Below, piece after piece: positions 15,789-26,029 of a stretch of DNA of 35,753 nt (position 1 is its first letter; each line of letters starts with the position of its first letter). Both the position numbers and the translations under genes were made by a program. The notes beneath the pieces were generated by a model. The model had not been told where the DNA came from. It saw only the letters and a program-made list of their open reading frames with translations, and searched no databases. This DNA comes from Mycobacterium sp. 1274756.6 (lineage in GTDB: Bacteria; Actinomycetota; Actinomycetes; Mycobacteriales; Mycobacteriaceae): positions 1-35,753 of the forward strand of contig NZ_LZLJ01000068.1 in NCBI RefSeq assembly GCF_001668625.1, given 5' to 3'.

Positions 15789-15811
15789 CGGCCGGCAGGC
15801 GCCGGCGGCCG
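15789..15811. terminator. Possible bidirectional GC-rich hairpin between convergent genes
   Basis: In the 32-base gap between two converging genes, GCCGGC (15791-15796) and GCCGGC (15801-15806) can pair around a four-base loop. CGGCCG at 15789 and 15806 offers a competing stem. There is no T-run. Hairpins without U-tracts are common at mycobacterial gene ends, but termination is inferred from position only. Confidence 0.3.
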
Positions 15812-15817
15812 TGACCT

Positions 15818-16213
15818 TCAGCCCAGCCCGCCCAGCCGGGTCGATGCCCAATACTCCCGCAGCGCACAGATCCGCTCCCCGTCGAACTCCAGCAACGCCA
15901 CTTCCCGCATCAGCTTGCGTTCACCGGCGACCAGATCGTCGAAGCGGGCCTCCCACTCGGCGATCGCGGTGGCGCCGTCCAGATACAGGTTCAACAGCGC
16001 CACCTCGATGTTCGCCTGCTGCTCCACGACCTTGGTCTGCCAGTACCGCCGGATCCCGGCCGCGTCGCGGATCGGTTCATCGAGCACCCGCTCGTGATAG
16101 GTCGCCGTCGGCGTGAAGATGCTGACGATCAGGTCCGGGTCTTGACTCGCCCAGGCGCGGAGATAGGTGGCGACGACCCGGCGGACAACGTCCTTGGTGA
16201 GAGCGGTGGCCAC
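15818..16213 (-). CDS. NTF2/SnoaL-like protein
   Basis: A 131-residue single-domain protein starting at GTG 16213. It opens with a helix (VVRRVVATYLRAWASQDPDL), then IVSIFTPTATYHERVL and a strand-rich C-terminal half with AIAEWEARFDD and ALREYWAS. This is the cone-shaped NTF2/SnoaL fold used by small isomerases, polyketide cyclases and binding proteins. There is no signal peptide. The catalytic role cannot be assigned, since the fold is shared by many unrelated activities. It converges with the DUF2231 gene and is divergent from gltB across a 473-base gap. Confidence 0.7.
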   Translation of the reverse strand: MATALTKDVVRRVVATYLRAWASQDPDLIVSIFTPTATYHERVLDEPIRDAAGIRRYWQTKVVEQQANIEVALLNLYLDGATAIAEWEARFDDLVAGERKLMREVALLEFDGERICALREYWASTRLGGLG

Positions 16214-16230
16214 GTTGCATTTCTACCCGG

Positions 16231-16277
16231 CCGTTCGGTTGACCGACCGGTCTTCTGCTCGATCGGACCGTTCGGTT
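16231..16277. promoter_or_regulatory. Direct repeats upstream of the NTF2-like gene
   Basis: CCGTTCGGTT occurs at 16231-16240 and again at 16268-16277, 37 bases apart. Between them GACCGGTC (16245-16252) is an 8-base palindrome. The cluster lies 18-64 bases upstream of the GTG at 16213, where an operator would be expected. No regulator gene is adjacent. The rest of the 473-base gap up to gltB holds the gltB promoter and leader and no convincing ORF. Confidence 0.35.
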
Positions 16278-16474
16278 CCCCGGCGACTGTGACGCAGTCC
16301 AACCTGTGTACTTCCTGTTAGCCCGCCCGGTTAACGCGGAGCAAAACCCCGATCACAGCAACTCGGTAGCTGACTAGCACGAATCTTCCACCCAGCAAAC
16401 TGCTGATGCGCACGGGTGCGGACACCCGGGACACTTGCCACGCCTGGTCAGGCACGGCCCGGACCACATTTGGG

Positions 16475-16517
16475 TTGACGCCGATCAGGGGTAGCGGCAT
16501 ATCGTTTCAAGTACTTG
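16475..16517 (+). promoter_or_regulatory. Candidate gltB promoter
   Basis: TTGACG (16475-16480) is followed after 19 bases by TATCGT (16500-16505), a weak SigA-like pair. Just downstream, CAAGTACTTG (16508-16517) is a perfect 10-base palindrome overlapping the predicted transcription start, a typical place for a repressor. The resulting leader would be about 175 bases long. Confidence 0.35.
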
Positions 16518-16603
16518 TCGGCATGGGCAGGGGCCCGTTCAGCGCTGCACGGACGCACATACCCGCCCAGGCCCTTCGCCACGAGAACGACAAGACCGAA
16601 GCA

Positions 16604-16672
16604 GCGCCGGCCCGCCGTCTTCGGGGACCCGGCGCCACGCTCGCCGGCCCGGAAACGACGCGCCCGTTTCCG
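16604..16672 (+). promoter_or_regulatory. Structured gltB leader ending in a hairpin next to the ribosome site
   Basis: Two stems can form in the gltB leader. GCGCCGG (16604-16610) pairs with CCGGCGC (16629-16635). CGGAAACG (16650-16657) pairs perfectly with CGTTTCCG (16665-16672) around a seven-base loop. The second hairpin ends immediately before the AAGGGG ribosome site (16673-16678) and 14 bases before the ATG. That position suggests control of gltB translation or mRNA stability. No T-run follows, so a terminator is unlikely. It matches no riboswitch class that I recognise. Confidence 0.4.
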
Positions 16673-16686
16673 AAGGGGCAGGTGAT

Positions 16687-19600
16687 ATGACCCCCACCCG
16701 AGTCGGGCTCTACAACCCCGCCTTCGAGCACGACGCCTGCGGTGTCGCGATGGTGGTCGACATGCACGGCCGGGCCCGCCGCGACATCGTCGAGAAGGCC
16801 ATCACCGCCCTGGTCAACCTCGACCACCGCGGCGCCGCCGGCGCCGAACCGCACAGCGGTGACGGCGCGGGCATCATGATCGGTGTCCCCGACACGTTCC
16901 TGCGCGCGGTGCTCGACTTCGACCTGCCGCCGGCCGGCAGCTACGCCACCGGCATCGCGTTTCTGCCGCAGTCCGCCAAGGACGCCGCCACCGCCTGCGA
17001 GGCGGTGGAGAAGATCGTCGAAGCCGAAGGATTGGCGGTACTCGGCTGGCGCGAGGTGCCCGTCGACGACTCGTCGCTGGGGGCGTTGGCCCGCGACGCC
17101 ATGCCGACGTTGCGGCAACTGTTCCTGGCCGGCGCCGACGGCATGACGCTGGAACGGCGCGCCTATGTGATCCGCAAACGCGCCGAACACGAACTGGGCA
17201 GCAAGGGCCCCGGCCAGGACGGGCCGGGACGCGAGACGGTGTATTTCCCCAGCCTTTCCGGCCGCACCCTGGTCTACAAGGGGATGTTGACCACCCCGCA
17301 GCTCAAGGCGTTCTACCTCGATCTGCAGGATGAGCGGCTGACCAGCCCGCTGGGGATCGTGCATTCGCGCTTCTCCACCAACACCTTTCCGTCCTGGCCG
17401 CTGGCCCACCCGTTCCGGCTGGTCGCCCACAACGGTGAGATCAACACCGTCACCGGCAACGAGAACTGGATGCGGGCCCGCGAGGCGCTGATCAAGACCG
17501 ACGTGTTCGGCTCGCCCGCCGACGTGGAGAAACTCTTCCCGATCTGCACCCCCGGCGCCTCGGACACCGCCCGCTTCGACGAGGTGCTCGAACTGCTGCA
17601 CCTGGGCGGGCGCAGCCTGCCGCACGCCGTGCTGATGATGATCCCCGAGGCGTGGGAGCGCGACGAGACGATGGACCCGGCGCGGCGGGCCTTCTACGAG
17701 TACCACGACTCGCTGATGGAACCGTGGGACGGCCCGGCCTCCATCACCTTCACCGACGGCACCCTGGTGGGCGCGGTGCTCGACCGTAACGGCCTGCGCC
17801 CCTCCCGGATCTGGGTCACCGCCGACGATCTGGTGGTGATGGCCTCGGAATCCGGTGTGCTGGATCTGGATCCGGCCATCGTGGTACGACGGCTGCGGCT
17901 GCAGCCCGGCCGGATGTTCCTGGTCGACACCGCCGCCGGCCGCATCGTCGCCGACGAAGAGATCAAGGCCGAGCTGGCCGCCGAGCAGCCGTACCAGGAG
18001 TGGGTGCAGCGTGGTCTGATCCCGCTGGACTCGTTGCCGGTCGGTGACTACCAGCGCATGCCGCACCACCGGATCGTGCTGCGCCAGCACATGTTCGGCT
18101 ACACCTACGAAGAGCTGAACCTGCTGGTCGCCCCGATGGCGCGCAGCGGCGCCGAGCCGATCGGCTCGATGGGCACCGACACCCCCATCGCGGTGCTCTC
18201 CGCACGCCCGCGCATGCTTTTCGACTACTTCCAGCAGATGTTCGCCCAGGTCACCAACCCGCCGCTGGACGCGATCCGCGAGGAAGTGGTCACCAGCCTG
18301 CAGGGCGCGCTCGGTCCCGAGGGTGATCTGCTCAGCCCCGATGAGGCCTCCTGCTACCAGATCGTGTTGCCCCAACCGATCCTGCGCAACCACGAGCTGG
18401 CCAAGCTGATCAACCTCGACCCGGCGACCGAGATCAACGGCAGGCAGGTGGGTCTGCGCACCGAGATCATCCGCTGCCTCTACCCGGTCGCCGACGGCGG
18501 CGTCGGACTGCGCGCCGCCCTCGACGACGTGCGGGCCCGGGTGTCGGCGGCGATCGACGCCGGTGCGCGCATCCTCGTGGTCTCCGACCGGGAATCCGAC
18601 GAAACCCTCGCGCCCATCCCGTCGCTGCTGGCGGTCGCCGCGGTGCACCACCACCTGGTGCGTACCCGCTCCCGCACCCAGGTCGGGCTGGTCGTGGAAT
18701 CCGGCGACGCCCGCGAAGTGCACCACATGGCCGCGCTGCTGGGCTTCGGGGCGGCCGCCATCAACCCCTACATGGCCTTCGAGTCGATCGAGGACATGCT
18801 CGACCGCGGCGTCATCGCCGACCTGGTCCGCGAACACGCCCTGGCCAACTACGTCAAGGCCGCCGGCAAGGGCGTGCTGAAAGTGATGTCGAAGATGGGC
18901 ATCTCGACGCGGGCCTCCTACACCGGCGCGCAACTGTTCCAGCCGGTCGGCATCGCCCAGGACCTGCTCGACGAGTACTTCACCGGGCTGAGCTGCCCGA
19001 TCGGCGGCATCACCCTCGACGACATCGCCAGCGACGTCGCCGCGCGCCACCGGTTGGCCTTCCTGGACCGGCCCGCCGAACGGGCCCACCGCGAACTCGA
19101 GGTCGGCGGCGAATACCAGTGGCGCCGTGAAGGCGAGTACCACCTGTTCAACCCGGACACGGTGTTCAAGCTCCAGCACTCCACCCGCACCGGCCAGTAC
19201 TCGATCTTCAAGGAATACACCGCCTTCGTCGACGACCAGAGCGAGCGGCTGGCGACGCTGCGCGGCCTGCTGAAGTTTCAGACCGGGCTGCGCCCACCGG
19301 TACCGCTGGAGGAGGTGGAACCGGCCAGTGAGATCGTCAAACGGTTCTCCACCGGTGCGATGAGCTACGGCTCGATCTCCGCCGAAGCCCACGAGACGCT
19401 GGCGATCGCGATGAACCGGCTCGGCGGGCGGTCCAACTCCGGTGAGGGTGGGGAGCACCCCGACCGCTTCGTGCCGGACGCCAACGGCGACTGGCGGCGC
19501 AGCAGCATCAAGCAGGTCGCCTCCGGCCGGTTCGGGGTGACCAGCGACTACCTGACCAACTGCACCGACATCCAGATCAAGATGGCTCAGGGCGCCAAAC

Positions 19601-21270
19601 CGGGTGAGGGCGGCCAGCTTCCGGGCAACAAGGTGTACCCCTGGATCGCCGAGGTGCGGCACTCCACGCCGGGCGTGGGGTTGATCTCCCCACCGCCGCA
19701 CCACGACATCTACTCCATCGAGGACCTCGCCCAGCTGATCTACGACCTGAAGAACGCCAACCCGGCCGCCCGGGTCCACGTCAAACTGGTCGCCGAGAAC
19801 GGCGTCGGCACCATCGCCGCAGGGGTGTCCAAGGCGCACGCCGACGTGGTGCTGATCTCCGGTCACGACGGCGGCACCGGGGCCGCGCCGATGACGTCGC
19901 TCAAACACGCCGGCGGGCCGTGGGAGCTCGGACTGGCCGAGACCCAGCAGACCCTGCTGCTCAACGGATTGCGCGACCGCATCGTGGTCCAGGTCGACGG
20001 CCAGCTCAAGACCGGCCGCGACGTGATGATCGCCATGCTGCTCGGCGCCGAGGAGTTCGGGTTCGCGACCGCGCCGCTGGTGGTCTCCGGCTGCATCATG
20101 ATGCGGGTCTGCCATCTCGACACCTGCCCGGTCGGGGTGGCCACGCAGAACCCGGTGCTGCGACGGCGGTTCACCGGTCAGCCGGAGTTCGTGGAGAACT
20201 TCTTCCTGTTCATCGCCGAAGAGGTCCGTGAACTGATGGCCCAGTTGGGGTTCCGCACCGTCAACGAAGCCGTCGGCCAGGTCGGCGCGTTGGATGCGAC
20301 CCTGGCCCGCGCGCACTGGAAGGCCCATAAACTCGACCTGACACCGGTGCTGCACGCCCCGGAGTCGGCGTTCATGAACCAGGACCTGTACTGCAGCTCC
20401 CAACAGGACCACGGCCTGGACAAGGCCCTGGACCAGCAGTTGATCGTGATGTGCCGGGAAGCGCTCGACACCGGCACACCGGTGCGCTTCACCACCGCCA
20501 TCTCCAACGTCAACCGCACCGTGGGCACCCTGTTGGGCCATGAGGTCACCAAAACCTACGGCGCCCGAGGCCTGCCCGACTCGACGATCGACATCACCTT
20601 CGACGGCTCGGCCGGCAACAGCTTCGGCGCCTTCCTGCCCGCGGGCATCACCTTGCGCATCCGCGGCGACGCCAACGACTACATCGGCAAGGGCCTGTCC
20701 GGCGGCCGCATCGTGGTGCGGCCCTCCGCCCAGGCGCCTGCGGACTACCGGGCCGAGGAGAACATCATCGGCGGCAACGTGGTGTTGTTCGGCGCCACCA
20801 GCGGCCAGGCGTTCCTGCGCGGGGTGGTGGGGGAGCGCTTCGCGGTGCGCAACTCCGGTGCGCACGCGGTGGTCGAAGGGGTCGGCGACCACGGCTGCGA
20901 GTACATGACCGGCGGCAAGGTGGTGATCCTGGGCCCCACCGGACGCAACTTCGCCGCCGGCATGTCCGGCGGCGTCGCCTTCGTCTACGACCCGCACGGG
21001 CGGCTGCCGGCGAAGCTCAACACCGAGATGGTGGAGATCGAAGCCCTCGACGACGCCGACCGGACCTGGTTGCGCGACATGGTGTCCGCGCACGTCGAGG
21101 CGACCGACTCCGCGGTCGGGCGGCAGATCCTCGACGCCTGGGACCGCGAGAGCGGCCACTTCGCCAAGGTCATGCCGCGCGACTTCAAACGGGTGCTGGA
21201 GGCGATCGCGGAAGCCGAACGCGCAGGCACCGATCCCGACGAGGCGATCATGGCGGTGGCGCATGGCTGA
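16687..21270 (+). CDS. gltB: Glutamate synthase (NADPH), large subunit
   Basis: The 1527-residue GOGAT alpha subunit converts glutamine and 2-oxoglutarate to two glutamates. The N-terminal Ntn amidotransferase domain has FEHDAC with nucleophile Cys18, which becomes the N-terminus after propeptide removal. The central and FMN-binding synthase domains follow. The 3Fe-4S ligands are Cys1136, Cys1142 and Cys1147 in [15 protein letters not shown]. The C-terminal GxG beta-helix repeats begin around [13 protein letters not shown]. The length equals that of the M. tuberculosis enzyme (Rv3859c) as I recall it. gltD overlaps by eight bases, so the two subunits are coupled. Confidence 0.98.
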   Translation: MTPTRVGLYNPAFEHDACGVAMVVDMHGRARRDIVEKAITALVNLDHRGAAGAEPHSGDGAGIMIGVPDTFLRAVLDFDLPPAGSYATGIAFLPQSAKDAATACEAVEKIVEAEGLAVLGWREVPVDDSSLGALARDAMPTLRQLFLAGADGMTLERRAYVIRKRAEHELGSKGPGQDGPGRETVYFPSLSGRTLVYKGMLTTPQLKAFYLDLQDERLTSPLGIVHSRFSTNTFPSWPLAHPFRLVAHNGEINTVTGNENWMRAREALIKTDVFGSPADVEKLFPICTPGASDTARFDEVLELLHLGGRSLPHAVLMMIPEAWERDETMDPARRAFYEYHDSLMEPWDGPASITFTDGTLVGAVLDRNGLRPSRIWVTADDLVVMASESGVLDLDPAIVVRRLRLQPGRMFLVDTAAGRIVADEEIKAELAAEQPYQEWVQRGLIPLDSLPVGDYQRMPHHRIVLRQHMFGYTYEELNLLVAPMARSGAEPIGSMGTDTPIAVLSARPRMLFDYFQQMFAQVTNPPLDAIREEVVTSLQGALGPEGDLLSPDEASCYQIVLPQPILRNHELAKLINLDPATEINGRQVGLRTEIIRCLYPVADGGVGLRAALDDVRARVSAAIDAGARILVVSDRESDETLAPIPSLLAVAAVHHHLVRTRSRTQVGLVVESGDAREVHHMAALLGFGAAAINPYMAFESIEDMLDRGVIADLVREHALANYVKAAGKGVLKVMSKMGISTRASYTGAQLFQPVGIAQDLLDEYFTGLSCPIGGITLDDIASDVAARHRLAFLDRPAERAHRELEVGGEYQWRREGEYHLFNPDTVFKLQHSTRTGQYSIFKEYTAFVDDQSERLATLRGLLKFQTGLRPPVPLEEVEPASEIVKRFSTGAMSYGSISAEAHETLAIAMNRLGGRSNSGEGGEHPDRFVPDANGDWRRSSIKQVASGRFGVTSDYLTNCTDIQIKMAQGAKPGEGGQLPGNKVYPWIAEVRHSTPGVGLISPPPHHDIYSIEDLAQLIYDLKNANPAARVHVKLVAENGVGTIAAGVSKAHADVVLISGHDGGTGAAPMTSLKHAGGPWELGLAETQQTLLLNGLRDRIVVQVDGQLKTGRDVMIAMLLGAEEFGFATAPLVVSGCIMMRVCHLDTCPVGVATQNPVLRRRFTGQPEFVENFFLFIAEEVRELMAQLGFRTVNEAVGQVGALDATLARAHWKAHKLDLTPVLHAPESAFMNQDLYCSSQQDHGLDKALDQQLIVMCREALDTGTPVRFTTAISNVNRTVGTLLGHEVTKTYGARGLPDSTIDITFDGSAGNSFGAFLPAGITLRIRGDANDYIGKGLSGGRIVVRPSAQAPADYRAEENIIGGNVVLFGATSGQAFLRGVVGERFAVRNSGAHAVVEGVGDHGCEYMTGGKVVILGPTGRNFAAGMSGGVAFVYDPHGRLPAKLNTEMVEIEALDDADRTWLRDMVSAHVEATDSAVGRQILDAWDRESGHFAKVMPRDFKRVLEAIAEAERAGTDPDEAIMAVAHG

Positions 21271-22729
21271 TCCCCAGGGTTTTCTCAAGCACACCCGGCG
21301 TGAACTCCCCAACCGCAGGCCGGTGGACATCCGGCTGCGCGACTGGAACGAGATCTACGAGCCGTTTTCGGAGCAGACGCTGCGCGACCAGGCCAGCCGC
21401 TGCATGGACTGCGGGATCCCGTTCTGCCACAACGGGTGCCCGCTGGGCAACCTGATCCCGGAGTGGAACGACCTGGTGCGGACCGGGCGCTGGCGGGAAG
21501 CCAGCGAGCGGTTGCACGCCACCAACAACTTCCCCGACTTCACCGGCCGGCTCTGCCCGGCGCCCTGCGAAACCTCCTGCGTGCTCGGCATCAACCAGGA
21601 GCCGGTGACCATCAAGCAGGTCGAGTTCGAGATCATCGAACGCGCCTTCGCCGAGGGTTGGGTGCAGCCGGTGGTGCCGACCACCCGCACCGGACGCAGC
21701 GTCGCCGTGATCGGGTCGGGGCCGGCCGGGCTGGCCGCCGCCCAGCAGCTCACCCGCGCCGGGCACGCGGTCACGGTCTTCGAGCGCGCCGACCGGATCG
21801 GCGGGCTGCTGCGCTACGGCATCCCCGAGTTCAAGATGGAAAAACGCATCATCGACCGGCGCCTCGAGCAGATGCGCGCCGAGGGCACCGAGTTCCGCGC
21901 CGGCGTCGACGTCGGCACCGACCTGACCGCCGCGGAGCTGCGCGCCCAGTTCGACGCCGTCGTGCTCGCCGGTGGCGCCACGCTGTGGCGGGATCTGCCG
22001 ATCCGCGGCCGCGAGCTCTACGGCATCCATCAGGCGATGGAGTACCTGCCGTGGTCCAACCGGGTGCAACAGGGCGACGACGTCCTGGGCCCCGACGGCG
22101 AGCCGCCGATCACCGCCAAGGGCAAGAGCGTCATCATCATCGGCGGCGGGGATACCGGCGCGGACTGCCTGGGCACCGCGCACCGGCAGGGGGCGGTCGC
22201 GGTGCACCAGTTCGAGATCATGCCGCGCCCGCCGGACACCCGCGACGCCTCCACGCCGTGGCCGACCTACCCGCTGATGTACCGGGTCAGCGCCGCGCAC
22301 GAGGAAGGCGGCGACCGGCTCTTCGCGGTCAACACCGAGGAGTTCACCGGCCGCGACGGCCGCGTCACCGGCCTGCGCGCCCACGAGGTGACGTCGCGGG
22401 CCGGGAAGTTCGAGAAGGTGGACGGCACCGACTTCGAACTGGATGCGGACCTGGTGTTGTTGGCGATGGGCTTCGTCGGGCCCGAGCGCACCCGGTTGCT
22501 CACCGATCTGGGGGTCGAGTTCACCGATCGCGGCAACGTGGCCCGCGACCGCGACTACGCGACCTCGGTGCCCGGCGTCTTCGTCGCCGGGGACATGGGG
22601 CGCGGGCAGTCGCTGATCGTGTGGGCCATCGCCGAGGGGCGGGCCGCGGCCGCCGGTGTCGACCGTTACCTGGCCGGGGACACGGCGCTGCCGGCACCGA
22701 TCAAACCCACCGACGTCGCGCAGCGCTGA
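21263..22729 (+). CDS. gltD: Glutamate synthase (NADPH), small subunit
   Basis: The 488-residue beta subunit passes electrons from NADPH through FAD to GltB. Cysteine-rich N-terminal Fe-S motifs are present: Cys47, 50, 55 and 59 ([14 protein letters not shown]) and Cys98, 102 and 106 ([10 protein letters not shown]). The FAD-binding [15 protein letters not shown] is followed by [16 protein letters not shown]. The NADPH-binding [12 protein letters not shown] lies further on, and the closing FAD motif is [19 protein letters not shown]. All functional motifs are intact. The gene starts inside the 3' end of gltB. Confidence 0.98.
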   Translation: MADPQGFLKHTRRELPNRRPVDIRLRDWNEIYEPFSEQTLRDQASRCMDCGIPFCHNGCPLGNLIPEWNDLVRTGRWREASERLHATNNFPDFTGRLCPAPCETSCVLGINQEPVTIKQVEFEIIERAFAEGWVQPVVPTTRTGRSVAVIGSGPAGLAAAQQLTRAGHAVTVFERADRIGGLLRYGIPEFKMEKRIIDRRLEQMRAEGTEFRAGVDVGTDLTAAELRAQFDAVVLAGGATLWRDLPIRGRELYGIHQAMEYLPWSNRVQQGDDVLGPDGEPPITAKGKSVIIIGGGDTGADCLGTAHRQGAVAVHQFEIMPRPPDTRDASTPWPTYPLMYRVSAAHEEGGDRLFAVNTEEFTGRDGRVTGLRAHEVTSRAGKFEKVDGTDFELDADLVLLAMGFVGPERTRLLTDLGVEFTDRGNVARDRDYATSVPGVFVAGDMGRGQSLIVWAIAEGRAAAAGVDRYLAGDTALPAPIKPTDVAQR

Positions 22730-23002
22730 CCGGCAGGATGCGAGCGAAAAGATTGCTGGCGATGCGATCCGGTGTTCCGATGCGGGTGACGGTGGCATGG
22801 GTCCTCGCCCGGTGTCCTGCTGTGAACAGGGGAAACCCACCGCATCGCGCCGTCTTAAAGTAACATGCGTCACAATAGAAACAGATGAGGCGTTCTCCGG
22901 CGAGTCTCGATCTGTTTGCCAGGAGTTCAGTGTCTAATGGCGCTGTGTGGGCCTTCCGGTAGTCGGGGACCCGGTTCAGCCAGTTCGATCGCAGGAGTGA
23001 TC

Positions 23003-23152
23003 ATGGTGTACGCCAACCCGGTAATCCGTTTTCGTCGCGCGCGCGTCGCGTGGTCGCTGCTCCGTCACCCGGTCAAGAGTCGGGAGTTCCCGGCCAAGCA
23101 TGAGCGCCTGGTGACCGCCGACGACCTGCTGCGCTTCGGCGTGGTGAGCTAA
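23003..23152 (+). CDS. Small basic hypothetical protein (49 residues)
   Basis: ATG 23003 is preceded by AGGAG at 22993-22997, an ideal ribosome site. The peptide MVYANPVIRFRRARVAWSLL continues with HPVKSREFPAKHERLVTADD and ends LLRFGVVS. It is strongly basic, with no membrane helix or signal peptide. The frame extends upstream to TTG 22916 or ATG 22937, but those lack ribosome sites. It lies alone between gltD and a membrane-protein gene. No family is recognised. The 273 bases upstream hold only an AT-richer patch near 22856-22890 that may carry its promoter. Confidence 0.45.
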   Translation: MVYANPVIRFRRARVAWSLLRHPVKSREFPAKHERLVTADDLLRFGVVS

Positions 23153-23292
23153 CCGCTCGGAAGCGCGCTGGGATAGGCGCGCCCGGCGGGTGGGCCCGGC
23201 CTTGCCGCCGGTCGCGACACAGAAGCTATGCAGGCGACACGCCGAGCGAGGCCTGCGTCAGTTCTGTCTCGCGGAGTGAGGAGCGGCGCGCG

Positions 23293-23360
23293 GAGCGGTG
23301 GCCTCGGGCGGCGGGCGAGCGGCGGCCTCGGGCGGAGAGCGGAGCGGCGGCCTCGCGGGA
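23293..23360. repeat. Three imperfect tandem repeats of 24-25 bases
   Basis: Three copies of GAGCGGYGGCCTCGSGSGG-like units begin at 23293, 23317 and 23342. The first two differ at one base over 19, and the third diverges at its end. They fill most of the intergenic space before the membrane-protein gene. No ORF there looks real. They could be a minisatellite of the MIRU-VNTR kind and may vary in copy number between strains. Confidence 0.55.
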
Positions 23361-23393
23361 TGAGCGCCGGGCGGGCCGGCGCGGGCCGGTCAC

Positions 23394-23405
23394 TAGACTC
23401 GGGGT
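23394..23405 (+). promoter_or_regulatory. Candidate -10 element, leaderless start
   Basis: TAGACT at 23394-23399 ends seven bases before the GTG at 23406, the spacing expected of a leaderless mycobacterial transcript. No recognisable -35 hexamer lies 17-19 bases upstream. Confidence 0.4.
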
Positions 23406-23837
23406 GTGCACGCTGACCTCGGTATCGACACCCTGCTGACGCTGCTGGCCGCCGGCCTGATCTTCCTGCTCGCGCTGGTGTTGGGCGTGTGGAAATACCA
23501 GCAGATGATGGCCTCGGAGAACCGGCTGGCACACCCCTACGTCGACATCGCCCACCGGGCGGCGCTGCTCTACTCGTTCGCCACGCTGCTGCTCGCCCCG
23601 TTCGTCGAACTCAGCGCCTGGCCCACGTGGGTCAACCTGACCGCCGCGGCGGTGGTGGTGTACTTCTTCCTCACCGCCATCGGCAGCTACATCTACCACG
23701 GCGCCCGGCGCGACACGACCAACCAGTTCGAGCGCGCCGGCGTCCTGCTGCGCGCCGGGATGGTGCTGCTGATCCTCGGCGAGATCGGCGGCTTCGCCGT
23801 CCTGCTGGCCGGATTTATTGCGGGCCAGTTGGTTTGA
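23406..23837 (+). CDS. Four-helix integral membrane protein, function unknown
   Basis: The 143-residue product has hydrophobic segments at about residues 7-30, 51-70, 78-100 and 116-140. A polar cytoplasmic-type loop (KYQQMMASENRLAHPYVDIA) follows the first segment. The start is GTG 23406, directly after a predicted -10 element. Its last 23 bases overlap the 3' end of ethR on the opposite strand. In M. tuberculosis short membrane-protein genes also sit between gltD and ethR. I recognise no enzymatic motif. Confidence 0.75.
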   Translation: MHADLGIDTLLTLLAAGLIFLLALVLGVWKYQQMMASENRLAHPYVDIAHRAALLYSFATLLLAPFVELSAWPTWVNLTAAAVVVYFFLTAIGSYIYHGARRDTTNQFERAGVLLRAGMVLLILGEIGGFAVLLAGFIAGQLV

Positions 23838-24483
23838 GCGCCGCCGCGGGCGTCTCCCCGTAGATACTGGTCACCCAGATGTGGGCCAGGGTGTCCACCA
23901 GCTGCTCGTGGTCGACCGCCGGTTTCTCATCGGCGAGGGTGGCGATCATGGTGCGCTCGTTCATCTGGTTGAGCGCGGTGGACAGGCTCAGCGCCGCGAT
24001 GGTGTCCGGCGCCGCGCCGCGGGCGCGCTCGGCGGTGATCATCGCGGCGGTCTGCTCGATCCACTTGCCCATGTAGTCCTGCCACATGGCGCGGAACTCC
24101 GGGCTGGTGGCCAGCGCCTCGGTCCCGGCCCGCGCGACCGCGCGATGCGAGCCGAACGCGGTGAAGAAGGCCTTGATGCCGCTGCGCCACATCCCCCGCG
24201 GGTCGGTGGGCAGCCGCTGCACCGCGCCGTCGAACTCCGAGTCGGCGCGCGCGATCATCGGCTCCAGCAGCGACAGCAGCACCGCGTCCTTGGACTTGAA
24301 ATAGAAGTAGAAGGTGGGCCGGGAGATGCCCGCGCCGCGGGCCAGGTCGTCCACCGAGATCTCGGCCAGCGGTCGCTCGGCCAGCAACCGTTCGGCGGTG
24401 GTCAGGATCGCCGCCTCCCGGTCGTCGCCGGAGGGGCGCGAGGTGCGGCGCCCGTGGGTGCGCGCGTGGTTGGCGGTGGTCAC
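23815..24483 (-). CDS. ethR: TetR-family repressor EthR
   Basis: A 222-residue TetR regulator. The N-terminal DNA-binding domain contains GRRTSRPSGDDREAAILTTA and the helix-turn-helix ISVDDLARGAGISRPTFYFY, nearly identical to EthR of M. tuberculosis. The C-terminal ligand pocket retains LNQMNERT and HIWVTSIYGE. EthR represses the divergent monooxygenase gene ethA and also itself, and so sets sensitivity to ethionamide. The start is GTG 24483. A TAAAGT -10 element (24491-24496, minus strand) lies seven bases before it, so the message is probably leaderless. The TAA stop at 23815 lies inside the convergent membrane-protein gene. Confidence 0.95.
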   Translation of the reverse strand: MTTANHARTHGRRTSRPSGDDREAAILTTAERLLAERPLAEISVDDLARGAGISRPTFYFYFKSKDAVLLSLLEPMIARADSEFDGAVQRLPTDPRGMWRSGIKAFFTAFGSHRAVARAGTEALATSPEFRAMWQDYMGKWIEQTAAMITAERARGAAPDTIAALSLSTALNQMNERTMIATLADEKPAVDHEQLVDTLAHIWVTSIYGETPAAALKPTGPQ

Positions 24484-24559
24484 CCCGCACACTTTACACG
24501 CCGTCGAGTTACTCAACAGGGTGTTGACGGGATCGACATGCCGTTGATAGCCTGGCGCC
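24484..24559. promoter_or_regulatory. ethR-ethA divergent promoter and probable EthR operator
   Basis: This 76-base region carries both promoters. For ethA, TTGACG (24524-24529), an 18-base spacer and TAGCCT (24548-24553) end seven bases before the ATG. For ethR, TAAAGT lies at 24491-24496 on the minus strand. The motifs TTGACGG, TCGACAT and CGTTGATAGC occur in the same order as in the M. tuberculosis EthR operator as I remember it. Multiple EthR dimers bind cooperatively there. Confidence 0.65.
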
Positions 24560-26029
24560 ATGACCGAACACTTCGACGTTGTGATCGTCGGCGCCGGCAT
24601 CTCCGGCATCAGCGCCGCCTGGCACCTGCAGGAACGCTGCCCGACCAAGAGTTACGTGGTCCTGGAGCGGCGCGAGCACCTCGGTGGCACCTGGGATTTG
24701 TTCAAGTACCCGGGTATCCGGTCCGACTCCGACATGTTCACCCTCGGGTTCCGGTTCAAGCCGTGGACCTCGGCCAAGGGCATCGCCCAGGGCTCGGCGA
24801 TCTGGGACTACATCAACGAAGCCGCCGTGGAGAACGGCATCGACAAGCACATTCGTTACCGGCAGAAGGTGGTCGCCGCCGACTGGTCCGACACCGACAA
24901 CCGGTGGACGGTGACCATCGACGAGGCCGGCGAGCAGAAGGCCGTCACCGCGTCGTTCCTGTTCGCCTGCAGCGGCTACTACAACTACGACGAGGGCTAC
25001 AGCCCGACCTTCGAGGGCGCCGAGGACTTCGAGGGCACCATCATCCACCCGCAGCACTGGCCCGAGGACCTCGACTACCAGGGTAAGAAGATTGTGGTGA
25101 TCGGGTCCGGCGCCACCGCGGTGACCCTCATCCCGGCGCTGGCCAACACCGGCGCGGGTCATCTGACCATGCTGCAGCGCTCGCCGACCTACATCGGGTC
25201 GCTGCCGGAGGTGGACCCGCTGGCCGTGCAGGCCAACAAGTTCCTGCCGCCCAAGGCCGCCCACGTGGTCAACCGGTGGAAGGCGATCGGGTTCAGCATC
25301 GCCCAGTACCAGCTCTCCCGGCGGTTCCCCAAGTACATGCGCAAGACGCTGATGACGATGGCCAAGCGCCGCCTGCCCAAGGGCTACGACGTGGACAAGC
25401 ACTTCGGTCCGCGCTACAACCCGTGGGACGAGCGGCTCTGCCTGGCGCCCGACGGTGACCTGTTCCGCACCATCCGGCAGGGCAAGGCCGACGTCGTCAC
25501 CGACACCATCGACCGGTTCACCAAGACCGGGATTCGGTTGGCCTCCGGCGAGGAGCTCGCCGCCGACATCATCATCACCGCGACCGGGCTGAACCTGCAG
25601 CTGTTCGGCGGCGCGGAGATCTACCGCAACGGCGAGCCGATCGAGCTCAGCGACACCATGGCCTACAAGGGCATGATGCTCACCGAGATGCCCAACATGG
25701 CGTTCACCATCGGCTACACCAACGCGTCCTGGACGCTGAAGGCCGACCTGGTCTCGGAGTTCGTCTGCCGGGTGCTCAACTACATGGACGTCCACGGCTT
25801 CGACACGGTGGTGCCGATGCACCCGGGCAACTCGGTCGACGAGCGCCCGCTGATGGACTTCACCCCGGGCTACGTGTTGCGGGCGCTGGACTACCTGCCC
25901 AAGGCGGGCTCACGCACCCCGTGGCGGCTCAAGCAGAACTACCTGTTCGACGTGCGGCTGATCCGCTACGGCAAGGTCGACGACGAGCCGCTGCACTTCA
26001 CCAAACACCGCGTGCGCCAAGCGGTCTGA
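24560..26029 (+). CDS. ethA: FAD-containing Baeyer-Villiger monooxygenase EthA
   Basis: The 489-residue NADPH-dependent monooxygenase activates the prodrugs ethionamide and thiacetazone. Its natural substrates are probably ketones or lipids. The FAD motif is VIVGAGISG near the N-terminus. The Baeyer-Villiger fingerprint FxGxxxHxxxWP is present as [12 protein letters not shown] (157-168). The NADPH motif is VVIGSGATA. The length equals that of M. tuberculosis EthA, and whole segments such as NPWDERLCL and [18 protein letters not shown] are conserved. The ATG follows a predicted leaderless promoter. Three copies of CTGCTCAGG (26041, 26052, 26067) lie in the short gap to the convergent rraA gene. 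Confidence 0.96.
   Translation: MTEHFDVVIVGAGISGISAAWHLQERCPTKSYVVLERREHLGGTWDLFKYPGIRSDSDMFTLGFRFKPWTSAKGIAQGSAIWDYINEAAVENGIDKHIRYRQKVVAADWSDTDNRWTVTIDEAGEQKAVTASFLFACSGYYNYDEGYSPTFEGAEDFEGTIIHPQHWPEDLDYQGKKIVVIGSGATAVTLIPALANTGAGHLTMLQRSPTYIGSLPEVDPLAVQANKFLPPKAAHVVNRWKAIGFSIAQYQLSRRFPKYMRKTLMTMAKRRLPKGYDVDKHFGPRYNPWDERLCLAPDGDLFRTIRQGKADVVTDTIDRFTKTGIRLASGEELAADIIITATGLNLQLFGGAEIYRNGEPIELSDTMAYKGMMLTEMPNMAFTIGYTNASWTLKADLVSEFVCRVLNYMDVHGFDTVVPMHPGNSVDERPLMDFTPGYVLRALDYLPKAGSRTPWRLKQNYLFDVRLIRYGKVDDEPLHFTKHRVRQAV

Noticed and set aside
16507..21330. A 1607-codon minus-strand open frame opposite gltB
   Set aside because: It covers gltB exactly, has low-complexity Gly/Val/His/Gln composition and no domain. 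gltB on the plus strand has all catalytic motifs.
21248..22873. Minus-strand 541-codon frame opposite gltD
   Set aside because: It is a shadow of gltD, with no recognisable family or start signal.
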